A program made the translations under genes and the position numbers. DNA of 64,000 nt. Source: Paracyclopina nana (lineage: Eukaryota > Arthropoda > Copepoda > Cyclopoida > Cyclopettidae). Below the pieces are notes generated by a model, which worked only from the letters and a program-made list of their open reading frames with translations, was not told the DNA's origin and made no database searches. Within the stretch, counting starts at the first letter, position 1. Each line of letters begins with the position of its first letter. Positions 43,484-56,569 of the stretch are shown piece by piece. The stretch lies in NCBI GenBank assembly GCA_019096065.1, contig JAGUCH010000004.1, positions 9,548,001 to 9,612,000 of the forward strand. The letters are read 5' to 3'.

Positions 43484-45474
43484 ATGGAGAGTCCAATGGA
43501 GTTGAAATCCTGGCCTGTTTTTGCCAACATTGAAGTGGACTTTTTGGCCAAAGTGAAATCAGTGTCGGTATACAGAGACTTAGAAGGTGAAGGAGCCATC
43601 ATTCTCACTAATGAGGATGAAGTGTTTGCAATTGGGAGCAATAAATATGGCCGACAAGGAGTGGGCGATATCCAACCAGCCACAAATCCAAGAAAAGTCC
43701 CCGCTCTGAGCAATCAACAAGTGGTGGAGATAAGTTTTGGCCGTAACTTTGCATTGGCCCTGACACAAGATGGAACCATCTATTCATGGGGTGGAAATCA
43801 TAAAGGACAATTAGGTCGTGAAACCACAAATGATGGATTGACTCCAATGCCAATTGAAGGTCCACTGAGAGGCAAAACTGTAAAATCTGTTGCTTGTGGT
43901 TTGTATCATAGGTAAATAGTCCTTAAAATGTGTTCATTTGCATTTGGTTGCAATGATGTTTATTTTTGCAGCTTGGCTCTCACAGACTCGGGTGAAGTCT
44001 TTGCTTGGTGAAGAAATGACGAAGGCCAACTTGGGGATGGATCCCGAAATGATTCCAAAGTCCCCCAAAAGATCCAGTTTGAACACTTGGTACCTGAAGG
44101 GTGTCATGCTGTACAGATATCTTGTGGAGGACATTTCTCAATCATTCTCCTGAATGATGGCAGAATTCTATCATTTGGATATTCATTTCATGGCCAGCTT
44201 GGTCATGGAAACAATGAGAATCAATCCACTCCTGCAATCATCGAAGCACTGAGACAAACCAAAATTGTCTCAGTGAGCTGTGGATTTGCTCATGTGCTGG
44301 CCTTGTCAGATATGGGACATCTTTATAGTTGGGGAGCGAATCATTATGGACAATCGGGCAATGGAAGAACAGAAAATTCCTCAGTGCCAACAAGGATTGG
44401 TGACAAAAATACAAGATTCACTGCAATTGAGACAAATTCTTCAAGGATGTCAGCTGCTCTCAATGAATACAATCAACCCTACGTTTGGGGTGAATGCAAA
44501 GGAGGAGAGACTCTTACCACACCAACTGAAACTCAGTACAAGAGTCTGCCAGACGCTTTCTACTTCAATTCAGATCAAGAAGATTCGATGCATTTCAGGT
44601 CAATCAGGTTCACTTCTAGTGACACAATTAATAGCCAACCAATTAAAATGTCTTTTTCCAGACTTCAGTTTTTTTCTAGTGACATAGAACATTCACTCAA
44701 GCTTGACAATTTCCCATTTCAGTCAATTTACTTTAAGTCTGGTTTCAGTTTTTTGGGGTGCTCAGTTGGCTGAGCTGTATGTATTTCAAAGTTTTTCTGT
44801 CCTTGTTAAGAATTTTGCGTTTTCCTAGAAGTATAGAAGTAGCACAAAGTGGCAGTGGCCAGATATCCAGGGCACAGATTTTCCGAAATTGGCTAGCCCC
44901 AAACCAATCAGGGCAAGTGCAACATTCAAACAGAGAAATCACAAAAGATTGTGAAAACACAAGCCAAGACTATCCAAGGCACAGAACTACCATGGTCTCC
45001 TAGTTCCAATAACAAATGGAAACTAGTATATATATTTTGGCAACTTTTTGGAGCTAGGAGCAAAAATTGCACAACATGCATAATTGCTTGTGCAAAATTG
45101 TCATTGTCATTAGGCTATTGTAGGATTTTGGGATTTCTTTGAGCTGGTTGTCTGGCCAATGCCTTTTCATGGCCCTTTGCTTTATTTTCAGTTCTTCCAC
45201 TTGCTGCTCCCATTGCGATGACCTAGTGGAGCAAGGAAAGTTATTGCAACTCCAACTCAGTGCTACCCAAAATGCCGTGGAGGCAACTGAGTGCAAAATA
45301 TGCTGTGAAAGCCTTAATGGGAAGCCATGGGTTTTAGCTCCATGCGGTCACTCTGGCTTCTGCGAAACCTGTGCCAAAACATTCGCCAATGAATCAAATG
45401 AAGCTACAAATAGGCCAATGGTCTGCCCTTTTTGTCGCAAGGAGGTTGTCATGACTATGCAGCTACATGCATGA
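43484..45474 (+). pseudogene. RCC1-repeat/RING protein, copy 5, nonsense codon and lost splice donor
   Basis: Exon 1 (43484-43911) is intact. Exon 2 starts at 43972 and hits TGA at 44009-44011 (FAW-stop), where the other copies have a Gly codon. The frame then stays open to about 44640, but the usual CCAAG|GTAAAT donor has become CCAATTAAAAT, so exon 2 cannot be spliced normally. The RING exon (45192-45474) is open and lacks the 60-bp heptad duplication of copies 3 and 4. Two independent lesions make this a pseudogene. Confidence 0.87.
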
Positions 45475-46360
45475 AGTCAGGGTTAGTTTCTAACCTTTTT
45501 GGCGCCGTGAATTCCGTAACTTTCCTATTATACTTGTATAATCGAAAAATAAGTTAATAAATGCGCCAGATTTTGAAAATAAGCGTAACTCACTCTACAA
45601 GAATACTAACTCAAGCAGAGCTCTCTGTTACTATTTCAACTGCATCAAATTATTCTGCTATTAAACATTTCCCTTTAACTTGCATTACATCATAGTTGCA
45701 TTAGATACTATTTGTTCTGGCCAAACAAGGCTAAATTGACATCGATGTTTGCTTTCAAAAGAAATCTGCTTTTTTTCTCTTATCTTGTTTTTGAAAAGGG
45801 CAGCTCCAATTTTCCAGTTTTTAGTCTTACTTATTTTTATGTCCTTTTTTGAGTCCAAAACCAATTATTAAGTAGTTTTCTTTGTTTCTTTAGGTCTATT
45901 GTATCTAATTGATACAAAGTTTCAAAGTTTGGAAGGATTCAGTTTGAAAGGTGCTCAAGTCTTCAATTTGTCAGATAGGTTGCGTGATTATGAGCGGCAA
46001 TGTTCCGTTGCAAGCAGATTCACTCATAAAAACATCAAATCTGCTGTTAAAATTAAGTTTAGGTCGTAGTTAGATTGTTTTAAGACCGCTGTGCAAGTAT
46101 TTGTTTATTTCTTGTTGACGCCCGCCCATTTGACGAGAAACGCAGGCGAAAAATAAACGCGCACGGCCAGAGTTACTACATCAATGTAAACAAAGGTACT
46201 TTTTGCGCCACAAAATCCAATTTTTTGGCGTTTCCTCCCAACTTTTGGCCATTTTCAAGTTAAAATATGTTATATTTGCTCTGAGCTTCATCAGCTGATT
46301 GTCAGTTGTCACATTGGCAGCAAAAGCCCTCAAGAATGGTGTGGACATTTGGCCAAAACA
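45475..46360. other. Unit C 3' flank and WDR13 upstream region
   Basis: To about 45960 it is the shared 3' flank of the RCC1-RING units. From about 45970 it is unique sequence before WDR13. A short upstream ATG at 46335 opens a frame that overlaps the WDR13 start and ends at TAG near 46395. Confidence 0.55.
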
Positions 46361-48418
46361 ATGTGGCAAGAAATCGTGGCCTTGGACTCGAAATTTAGCG
46401 GCTGTCGACTGATGGAGGCGAAAGATTTGCGGCCTTTGTACCTGAAGCGAAGGCTTCAGCTGCTCCAGAATAGGCCTTACTCGCTCAAGGCCGAGGATCC
46501 CCGGAGCAAAAAGTACATCAGCCTTCGAGTCAAGTTGCTGAAGAAGCAATTCGGACTGCCTTCGGACGTGGCTTCGCTCCGCTCCTTGTCCTTGTCGCCT
46601 TCCAATGTCGAGCAAGACAATGACAACAGGTGAACCTATCTTTTATGTAGCCAAGTAAATTTGCCTAGGTTCAAGCCTGCAATGGACTCTTGGATCGACA
46701 AAGGATCGTCCGTGGATAGACTAGGATTAATCGAATTGGACCGACAAAAGGAATCGTCCTTGGATCGACTATCAGAACACTCAGTCCTCAGATCGACCAG
46801 AACTTGCTGTGTTTAGTTAGACTCGAAAAACAAACTGTACCTGGATCGACAAGACAAACCGTCCTAGGACCGACTATGAGAACGCACAGTCCTTGGATCG
46901 ACAAAACATATCAACTAATGTGTCTTTCTAGTCTGTCTATTCCCAGTAGGACCAGGTTAGCTCTAGTCTATTGAAGGACTGTTTGTTACAACAGTCGATC
47001 CAAGGACGATCTGTTTTTCGATCCAAGTACAGATCATTCTTGTTGACCCAAGTCCTTCTGACTGTTGATCCAAGTACGGTCCCGTCTTATCGATCCAAGG
47101 ACGGTGTGTTCTCATAGTCGATCCAGAGATGATCTGTTGCAAGTCGATCCAGAGAAATGTTCTAGTCGATCCAAGCATGGATTTGGCTTGGAAATCATGA
47201 CTTGAAGGTCTTTTCTTCCCATCAGGTGCAGCTACAATGGAGTCCATCATGTCATGGGTCTGGATGCCAAGTTGACATCGAGGCTGATGTTCTCGCATGG
47301 ATCTTGCGACACCCTCATCTTCGCATGCAGCGATGGCTTTGTCAACTTGGCCAACCTCGACCATCCGCACAGTCGCAAAAGGCTCAAGATTAGCAATTCG
47401 CTTGTCATCGACTATGACATCAACGACTCGAATGAGCTCCTTGTCGCCTCCGCCCAAGATGGATCTTTTGTCATTTGGAATGTCCACAAGGGTCATGAGT
47501 TGAGGCGATTTGATGAGACATCAGCCCTATTGCCCCGAGGAGTTTACGTCTCGGCATGTCGATTTCTGCCGAGAAACAACAACTTTGTCATTTGCTCGCT
47601 GTCCAACGGCTTGCTTCAGGTGACATTCCTTAAAAAGATGCTTAATGAATGGCTTAATTAAAACTTTATTAAAGGTATTCAATGTGTCGACTGGAAAGTT
47701 TAGCAATCCGGATGGCGGTGGTGCGCACATGTTGGGCAAAACTGTAGTGGTGACCATGAATGCCAATGGCAGCGTGCTTTGGGCAGCCAACGACCGAGGC
47801 TACATTGAATCGTTCAGAGTCGACAGCTCGACTGGCAAACTTCAGGTAACAATATGGGCGTAATCTCAGCAAATCGCTACAATTGCTCAACTTTGGAGTC
47901 ATCACAAATGATCTCGATATGCAGAAAGGATGTCGCGTGCAAGCCAACGCCTTTGGCAAACCGGTGACCTCAATGACTGCGAGGACGAGCATCAGCAGAA
48001 TCACCAGAGACCCTTGCTTGCTAGCCACATTCGAGTCTTCGGACCAGCTTGGCCTGTATCGAATCACTGATGACTTTGGCACCATTGTGCCATTCAAGTC
48101 CTTCAGCTCCGGAACCGGAGCCAACCTCAAGTGTGCAATAATCGCCCCCATTTTGTCATACACCAACAGGTACCACAAATGTGAAAATTATGAAAAATGG
48201 AGCTTAAGTTAACAACATGTAGGCATGGAACTTTGGCTGCAGCTGGAGCTGAGGATGGGTCATTGCTGTTCTTTGACCTCGAACGAGACTCGAAGCCATG
48301 CATAAATAAACTTTTGGGCCATTCGGAGGCTGTGGCCGCTTTGGCCTTCAGCCACGATGAAAGTTTGCTGGCCTCCGCGGATGCCACCAACCAAATCATC
48401 ATCTGGAGGAAATCATGA
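46361..48418 (+). CDS. WDR13: WD repeat-containing protein 13
   Basis: Exons 46361-46629, 47226-47619, 47675-47845, 47925-48169 and 48223-48418 join in frame to about 424 aa. The N-terminus (MWQEIVALDSKF, then RPLYLKRRLQLL and KKYISLRVKLLKKQFG) has the helical N-terminal region specific to WDR13. WD40 blades follow (DGSFVIWNVHKG, VLWAANDRGYIESF, DGSLLFFDLERD, ESLLASADATNQIIIW). WDR13 is a nuclear scaffold propeller reported to bind nuclear receptors and HDACs in vertebrates; the role here is inferred. The product is shorter than the vertebrate protein (about 485 aa) mainly in the linker before the first blade. Intron 1 (596 bp) is filled with GATCGAC repeats; the others are 53-79 bp. ATG 46361 is chosen because it aligns with the family start. 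Confidence 0.88.
46680..47180. repeat. GGATCGAC-rich degenerate repeat in WDR13 intron 1
   Basis: Units of about 20-35 bp built on TTGGATCGAC / GTCGATCCAAGGACG repeat, first in one and then in the inverted orientation (switching near 46930-46990). The first half is clearly related to 63820-64000 at the end of the window. Confidence 0.75.
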
Positions 48419-48628
48419 ACTGTTGAAACTTTAGGACAATTATGTTAATATCTCAAATGTATGTGCTAGGTTAAATGTAAAATCAATACTGTTTTGGATG
48501 TGTGTGTGACTATGAAAAAAGGAAAGAAGATAGATTAGATGTCACATCGATTGGATGTTCGCATGTATCCGAAAAACAATTTATGCATCGGCTCCATCCT
48601 CATTCCTAGTTAGACAAGGATACTCGAC

Positions 48629-51128
48629 ATGTATGGTCTCATCATATCCAACTTTACGGTGTATCTGATCCAAAAGTATGGCGAAGAGGCGTGGGACAAC
48701 ATTCGCAGGCTTGCCAACATTGACAACCCAACCTTCGCTGTCCACCAGGTGTACCCCGAACAAGTGTTGGGGAAGATTGCGAAGAAAGCCTTCAGCACTT
48801 TGGGCTGCAAGGACTCTGAGTTCTTCGAAGAGATGGGATACTTCTTTGTTGAGTTTGTCGGTCAGTACGGCTATGGAGATGTGTTGGCCTTGCTCGGTCG
48901 ACAACTGAGGGACTTCCTCAATGGCCTCGACAACTTGCATGAGTACCTCAAGTTTTCGTACCCAAGGCTGCGGGCGCCTTCGTACTTTTGTGACAATGAG
49001 ACCGATCAAGGATTGCATCTGCATTATCGTTCCAAGAGGCGAGGATTTGTCCACTACACTATCGGCCAGCTGAAGTCTGTCGCTGAGACCTTCTACAAAC
49101 TGAAGCTGGACATTGAGGTGAGTAGCTGTCCTTTGTTCAGCATCTTCCTTCATCGTTGCTTTGGCGTCTTTAGGTCATCGATCAGGAAGTCAAGTTCGAC
49201 ACGATTCATGTGTCCTTCAAGTTGTCCTTCGACAACAGTTCTCAGGACAGGACCAATTCCGCCCTGATCCGGGAGGAAGCGAGGTTGCCCGCTGTCTCAT
49301 CAAGCATCCTGTTCGAGATCTTCCCATTCATCATGGTGTACGGGGAGGATATGGCCATCCAGACCATAGGACGGTCGCTGGCACAAATCCTGCCCAATCT
49401 TGTCGGTCAGAAGATTAACGAGTTCTTCGACTTGGTCAGGCCTATCATTGAGTTCAAGTATGACACGGTCTTGGCCAGGTCCAATAACATCTTCGAGATC
49501 ATGACCAATGAGCCCATTGATGTGCTCTTGAAGGCTGGTGGCATCATGCCGAAGGAAAGCGACATTGCCAATGGAGAGGGCGAAAATGCCATCGAAGACA
49601 TGATGGGTGAGGAGCATGACAAGAGCCTCCATCTCAAGGGTCAGATGATGTTCATGGCTGAGTGGAATGTCATCATGTTCCTATGTTCGCCCAGCTTGTC
49701 TGACCTCGACAGCTTGTCCTTTGCTGGCTTGTACATCAACGACTTGTCGATGCACGACTTCTCCAGGGACCTCTTGCTGGCAAGTACGTACAATTGGCAT
49801 TCATTGATGAGTGGCTCGCTTGTGTCTGCAACAAATGAGCCCATCTTGTCCCCAACTTAAGTGAGTTGGAGCTCACTTACCTGACAATGCAATTTGCCAT
49901 TCAATTCGCTTAAGTTGGGCCAAATCATGGATCACTTCTTAAAAATGCAAGTGAAATGACATTCAACAATGTTCAATCATGTGTACATTCAACCTTTAGG
50001 TTCTCAACAGTCAAATGAGCTCAAGGATGCGCTTGAGGCTGAAATGGAAAAGACCAAGCTGATGGAGGAGTCCATGAAGAAGTTGGACAAGGAGATGCGA
50101 AGGAGCGATGAGTTGTTGTCACAAATGATCCCCAAGGCGGTGGCCGACAAGGTCAAGTCTGGAGCCAGCCCTGTCGACACCTGCGAGGTCTTTGAGCAAG
50201 TCACCATTGTCTTCAACGATGCTCCAGACTTTGGTGACATTTGTGCCAAGTGCGATGGCATGCAGATTGTCCAGATGCTCAACACCATGTTTGGCATCTT
50301 TGACTATCTCACTGATCGCAATGGCATCTACAAGGTTGAGACAGTCAAGGACTCCTTTGTGGGAGTCAGCGGGGCACCTGAGAGGAACAAGAATCATGCC
50401 GAGAAGATCATGGACATGGCCTTGGACATGCGAGATTGTGTGGCCTTCGTCAAGGATCCAAGGCCCGAGTTTGCGGACAAGGATGATGTCCATGTCAAGA
50501 TCCGCCTTGGGAGTCATTCCGGAATGGTTGTCGCTGGCATCGTTGGCAACAAGATGCCAAGGTATTGCCTCTTTGGCGATGCCATGAACACCTCATCCAG
50601 GATGATGTCCTTTGGAGATCAGCAATGCATCCACATCTCAGGGTATGTAAATCCACTTGAATCTTGAAGCTCCTGTCCAAACTGGTTATGCCAATGTACC
50701 TTTGTTTGCTACAAACAAAAAGGCGGGAAAATTCAAATTCCTTATTTTAACAATATACAAAATTGGCCCAATTTGTTTTGATTTTATGGTTGTTTACTTA
50801 AAATATTTCTTTTCGAGACTGGCTAACTTTACTCAGTTTGGCGGGAAAATTCAAATTTTGCTTCTTACAGAACCAACAAGGAATTGCCGCCAGCTTCTTA
50901 TGTGACCAAAGAAAGGGGCAAGAACCCAGGGAAAAGCAAAAGTGAAATGGGGACCTTTTGGGTTGAATCAAAGGCCAACAGAAAGGCCCCAACAAGGGAA
51001 GAGGTGAGAAAAGGTAATAAAGAGTGGTTTGAAATCGAAAACTACAAAACTGAATTTCCCAGGTCATGGAAAATGTGGAGAACATGCGAAAGGCCCAAAA
51101 TGAAAGGCCTAAAACTGCAGCAGCTTAA
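48629..51128 (+). CDS. Atypical soluble guanylate cyclase, Gyc88E-like
   Basis: Exons 48629-49117, 49174-49783, 50000-50642, 50871-51003 and 51063-51128; about 646 aa. Residues 1-180 form an HNOB heme domain with the proximal His (NLHEYL, His104) and the YxSxR heme-propionate motif (YRSKR, 133-137). HNOBA and a coiled coil ([20 protein letters not shown]) follow, then [16 protein letters not shown] and the cyclase domain: FND and VETVKD carry the two metal-binding Asp, the Glu for guanine selection is kept, and [17 protein letters not shown] is intact. It makes cGMP from GTP. By family it is an oxygen-responsive subunit that can work alone or with Gyc89D-type partners. The last exon is a short one (22 codons with the stop) after a 59-bp intron; reading through instead would add a basic tail to 51183. 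Confidence 0.87.
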
Positions 51129-51189
51129 TGTAAAGCATGAAAATCAAAGAGATGAAATCAAATTTAGTTATGGAGTGAAATAAATTATC

Positions 51190-52130
51190 AATCATCAATT
51201 ATATCAAGTTGAGTGAAAATAAATCAAAATGAGTCAAATTAAAACGATTCAAATTGTAAGCCAAGTAGAGTCAAAAAGAGTATACTTGTGTCATATTGAG
51301 TCAAAAAGAGCCAAATTGAGGAAAATTAAGTCAAATTGAGCAAAATATGAATCAAAATGAGTCAGAGTCAAATTGGGTCAAATTGAGTCTAATGAACTAA
51401 AAATGTGTCAAATGGACTAAAATTGAGTCAAAAAGAGCCAAATTGAGGAAAATTAAGTCAAATTGAGCAAAATATGAATCAAAATGAGTCAGAGTCAAAT
51501 TGGGTCAAATGAGTCAAAAAGAGTCTTATTGACTAAAATTGAGTCAAATTGCGTCTAATGAACTAAAAATGTGTCTAATGGACTAAAATTGAGTCAAAAA
51601 GAGCCAAATTGATTGAAAATGAGTCTAATGGACAAAAATTCAGTCAAATTGTATGTAATGGACAAAAATTAAGTCAAATTGAGTCTAATGGACTGAAATT
51701 GAGTCTAATGGACTAAAATTGAGTCAAGTGGACTAAAATTGAGTCAAATGGACTAAAATTGAGTCAAATGGACTAAAATTGATATTATGGCCAAAAATTG
51801 AGTAAAACTGAGTCTAATTCAGCCAAATTGAGTCGATGTTAGTCAGATTAAGTCTAACTGAGCAAGGTTTGATTGTGTTAATTTAATTTAGATTTTAGAA
51901 GTTTTTTGTAGTCAAGTTTATAAAGATGCATCAAAATTGTAAAAACCCGCCTAGTTGGGTAATTTTAAGGCAATTAATTATAATATCCAAAAAATCCAAG
52001 ATGATACAAAATTAGGCAAGTGATTGAAAATTAGGCAAACAAGAAAAACTGAATCTAAATAGTTGAAAATGAACTATTCTGTGAGTAAAATTGAGTCAAG
52101 ATGAGCAAAGTTAGTCACAAAAAATATTTA
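51190..52130. repeat. GAGTCAAATTGAGTCTAATGGACTAAAATT minisatellite and flank
   Basis: Degenerate units of about 10-30 bp built from GAGTCAAA and AATGGACTAAAATTGAGTC run to about 51850, with looser copies to 52130. The array resumes at 52620-52935 after the inverted-repeat element. No gene is seen between the cyclase and MELK 3' ends. Confidence 0.82.
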
Positions 52131-52133
52131 AGA

Positions 52134-52612
52134 CCTAAAATCATGGTGGGTTTTAAAGCCTACACTTTTTTGGCTCTGGGTCTTAAGATCTAAAGGTTTG
52201 GATTCTAAAGCCTAATTTATGGATGTTAACATCTAACCTTTTGGGTTTTAAGATCTACATTGAAAAAAAAATAAAGTTTATTCCTAGTTTTTAGATATCC
52301 AATCCATTGTTTTTTTAAGATCTTCAATTGCTTAAAAGTGACATTCAATAGAAAACTTGCAGGAACTTTGTATTTTAATTTATTTCAAAGCATGAAGAGC
52401 CATTTTAAAACTATAAACAGGTATTTTGGTGAGCTTATAATATGTGCTTTCCAGTAACAAAAATATGTTGTGAAAACTTCAATTTCTTTTTACTTTCTAG
52501 TTTTCAAGCTGTTGGATCTTAAAAACCGAAAAAGTGTAGGCTTCCAAACCCATTTTTTAGATCTTAAAAAACCCACCTGTATTTTAGATACAAAATCCAA
52601 CCACATTTTAGG
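52134..52612. mobile_element. Inverted-repeat element, CCTAAAAT family, copy 2
   Basis: The same family as 14051-14677: CCTAAAATCATGGTGGGTTT at the left, AAACCCACCTGTATTTTAGA and CATTTTAGG at the right, and the shared interior phrase AGCCTACACTTTTTTGG. It is inserted into the GAGTCAAA minisatellite. No ORF. Confidence 0.7.
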
Positions 52613-53153
52613 CAAAAATGAGTCTAACTTAGTAAAATTGAGTGAAAATAGAAATGATCAAGTTGTGCGAAAATGAGGCAAAGAGCCAACTTGTGAAAAA
52701 TGAGGCATAATGAGGCAAAATGACTCATAGTCAGTTATAGTGACATTTGAGTGTGTCAAGAGCCAAATTGAGTAAAAATAAGTCAATATGAGTCAACTTC
52801 AGAAAAAATGAGGCAAAATTATTCATAGTGAGTAAAATTCACATAGTGGGTCAAATTGGCTTTAAATGGAGCCAAATTGAGTCAAGATGAGCAAACTTGA
52901 TATTGCAAAGCTCAACATGAGCCAAATGAGGTTGAGTTACTTTTTACTCATCACATAGTCAAGTCCTTTGATATTTTAGACAAAAACTTTTATGCAGGAA
53001 TATGATCTGTATTGAAAGTTAGTGTACACAAAATAAGTGATATTTGGCTCGGAGATCGAATTAAGAAGCGTCTTCAGTTTCAATACTTGTTGTTCTTCTT
53101 TGTTACTAAAAAAAACCATCACCCATCATCGATATTGGAATGTCGTCATGTGG
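52613..53153. other. Repeat remainder and MELK 3' region
   Basis: GAGTCAAA-type repeat to about 52935, then about 200 bp of AT-rich sequence that probably holds the MELK 3' UTR on the minus strand. No other gene is seen. Confidence 0.5.
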
Positions 53154-55391
<2,238 letters not shown>

Positions 55392-55408
55392 TCAATAATA
55401 TTCAACAA

Positions 55409-55520
55409 GCTTTGTCAAGCCATTTCGCAGCAGTTGTCAATTCACTATTTGATAATCGAGGCTTGTTGTTGTTTTTCAAGCTCATGTCCCCATGGATGTC
55501 GGTGCACAATTCTTGTCTTT
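55409..55520 (-). pseudogene. Highly decayed UBE2S 3' fragment
   Basis: The stretch from TTTGTCAAGCC to GATGTCGGTGCACAATTC matches the 3' end of UBE2S and its nearer copy (Ser-rich tail to DIHAKL region), with more changes. There is no reading frame of note. Confidence 0.55.
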
Positions 55521-55577
55521 GTCACAGGCTTCTATGAGGTTCCGATATTAACTAATGTTATTATTGAGTGTAGCACG

Positions 55578-55860
55578 TCATTGTTCATCTAAAGCTGAGC
55601 ATTGATGGGCACTTTGCACACTGAGAACCGTTTTTTTGGCTTCGTCAAGGCAACTCGAAGCATTGACTAATTCACAAGTGGATGTCGATGGCTTGCTGTT
55701 GTTATTCAAGCTCAATTTTGCATGGATGTCGGTGAAGAATTTGGCATTGGCAAAGTAGTCGTCGTAGGCTTCCAAAAGGAGCTTTCCCAGCTCTTTGCTG
55801 AGGATCAACTCCGCATTGAGTAGCAGACATTTGATGTTGGAGCACAATTTGTTAAGTTAT
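55578..55860 (-). pseudogene. UBE2S 3' fragment (tandem partial duplicate)
   Basis: A 90-codon frame parallels the last 100 residues of UBE2[46 protein letters not shown] and SSCLDEA. It lacks the catalytic UBC core, and the region before IKCLL is missing. The basic C-terminal tail is replaced by an unrelated end. It lies directly 3' of UBE2S. Confidence 0.75.
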
Positions 55861-55924
55861 TAAGTTATTGATGCGTGCAAAGATATCATCAATGCTGAGC
55901 AGAAATGGGCACTTGATACACTTA

Positions 55925-56569
55925 TTAGAGCCGTTTGAGGGTCCGCTTTTTGTCTTTGGACACTTTGTTCTCCTTCTTTTTGAGGCTGACGTTGCACGCT
56001 TTCTTGTTGGCCGAGGCTTCGTCAAGGCAACTCGAAGCACTGGCTGATTCACTAGTTGATGTCGATGGCTTGCTGCTGTCATTCGAGCTTAACTTTGCAT
56101 GGATGTCGGTGAACAATTTGGCGCGGGCAAAGTAGTCGTCGTAGGCCTCCAAAAGGAGCTTTCCCGCCTCTTCGTTGAGGGCCGACTCCGGATTGGGCAC
56201 AATGAGGAGACACTTGATGGTGAGCAGGACATGCTTGAGGCCGAGGTCGCTCTTCCAGTCCTTTTTGAGGGTGTTGACACAAATTTCGCCCCGCGAGGGC
56301 GACACATTCGGATGGAAAATCTTGGTGATGAAGAAGCCAAGCGGTGGCGAGGCTGGAAAGTCTTTGCCAATGGTGAGCTTGACGCGGAATCTTCCGCCAA
56401 AGTAGGGGGTGTCAACGGGGCCCTCGATGATGGCCTCGAAGGAGGTGATGTCCTTGTCGTCCAGGATGATGTGAATGCCCTCCAAAGGCTCCTGCTTCAA
56501 GCTCTGCACCTCTTTCGCCAAAATCCGCATCAGCTGCGGATTCAAGTTCTCCACATTGTTCGACACCAT
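55925..56569 (-). CDS. UBE2S: Ubiquitin-conjugating enzyme E2 S
   Basis: Single exon, 214 aa, ATG 56569 to TAA 55925. The UBC fold includes HPN (86-88) and catalytic Cys97 in [17 protein letters not shown] at the start, [17 protein letters not shown] and the Lys-rich end closing in TLKRL match the UBE2S C-terminal extension, which docks on the APC/C. UBE2S elongates K11-linked ubiquitin chains on mitotic substrates. The length is close to the human protein (222 aa). The linker between core and tail is Ser-rich. Lack of introns contrasts with its neighbours. Confidence 0.94.
   Translation of the reverse strand: MVSNNVENLNPQLMRILAKEVQSLKQEPLEGIHIILDDKDITSFEAIIEGPVDTPYFGGRFRVKLTIGKDFPASPPLGFFITKIFHPNVSPSRGEICVNTLKKDWKSDLGLKHVLLTIKCLLIVPNPESALNEEAGKLLLEAYDDYFARAKLFTDIHAKLSSNDSSKPSTSTSESASASSCLDEASANKKACNVSLKKKENKVSKDKKRTLKRL

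Larger units (their letters stand above)
28878..45960 (+). repeat. Tandem segmental triplication carrying RCC1-RING genes
   Basis: Three units start at the same sequence (CAGCATTTACTTTGCAAATC): unit A 28878-35141, unit B 35142-40581, unit C 40582 to about 45960. Each has a conserved upstream block, an AAATTG-rich minisatellite, an RCC1-RING gene on the + strand and a common 3' flank (AAACTCAAGCAGAGCTCTCT onward). Length differences are largely explained by transposons private to one unit. Similarity is high enough to align by eye over kilobases, so the duplications are recent. Confidence 0.85.

Noticed and set aside
44009..44011. In-frame TGA in RCC1-RING copy 5 as selenocysteine
   Set aside because: All other copies have Gly there, and the same copy has lost a splice donor; pseudogenisation explains both.
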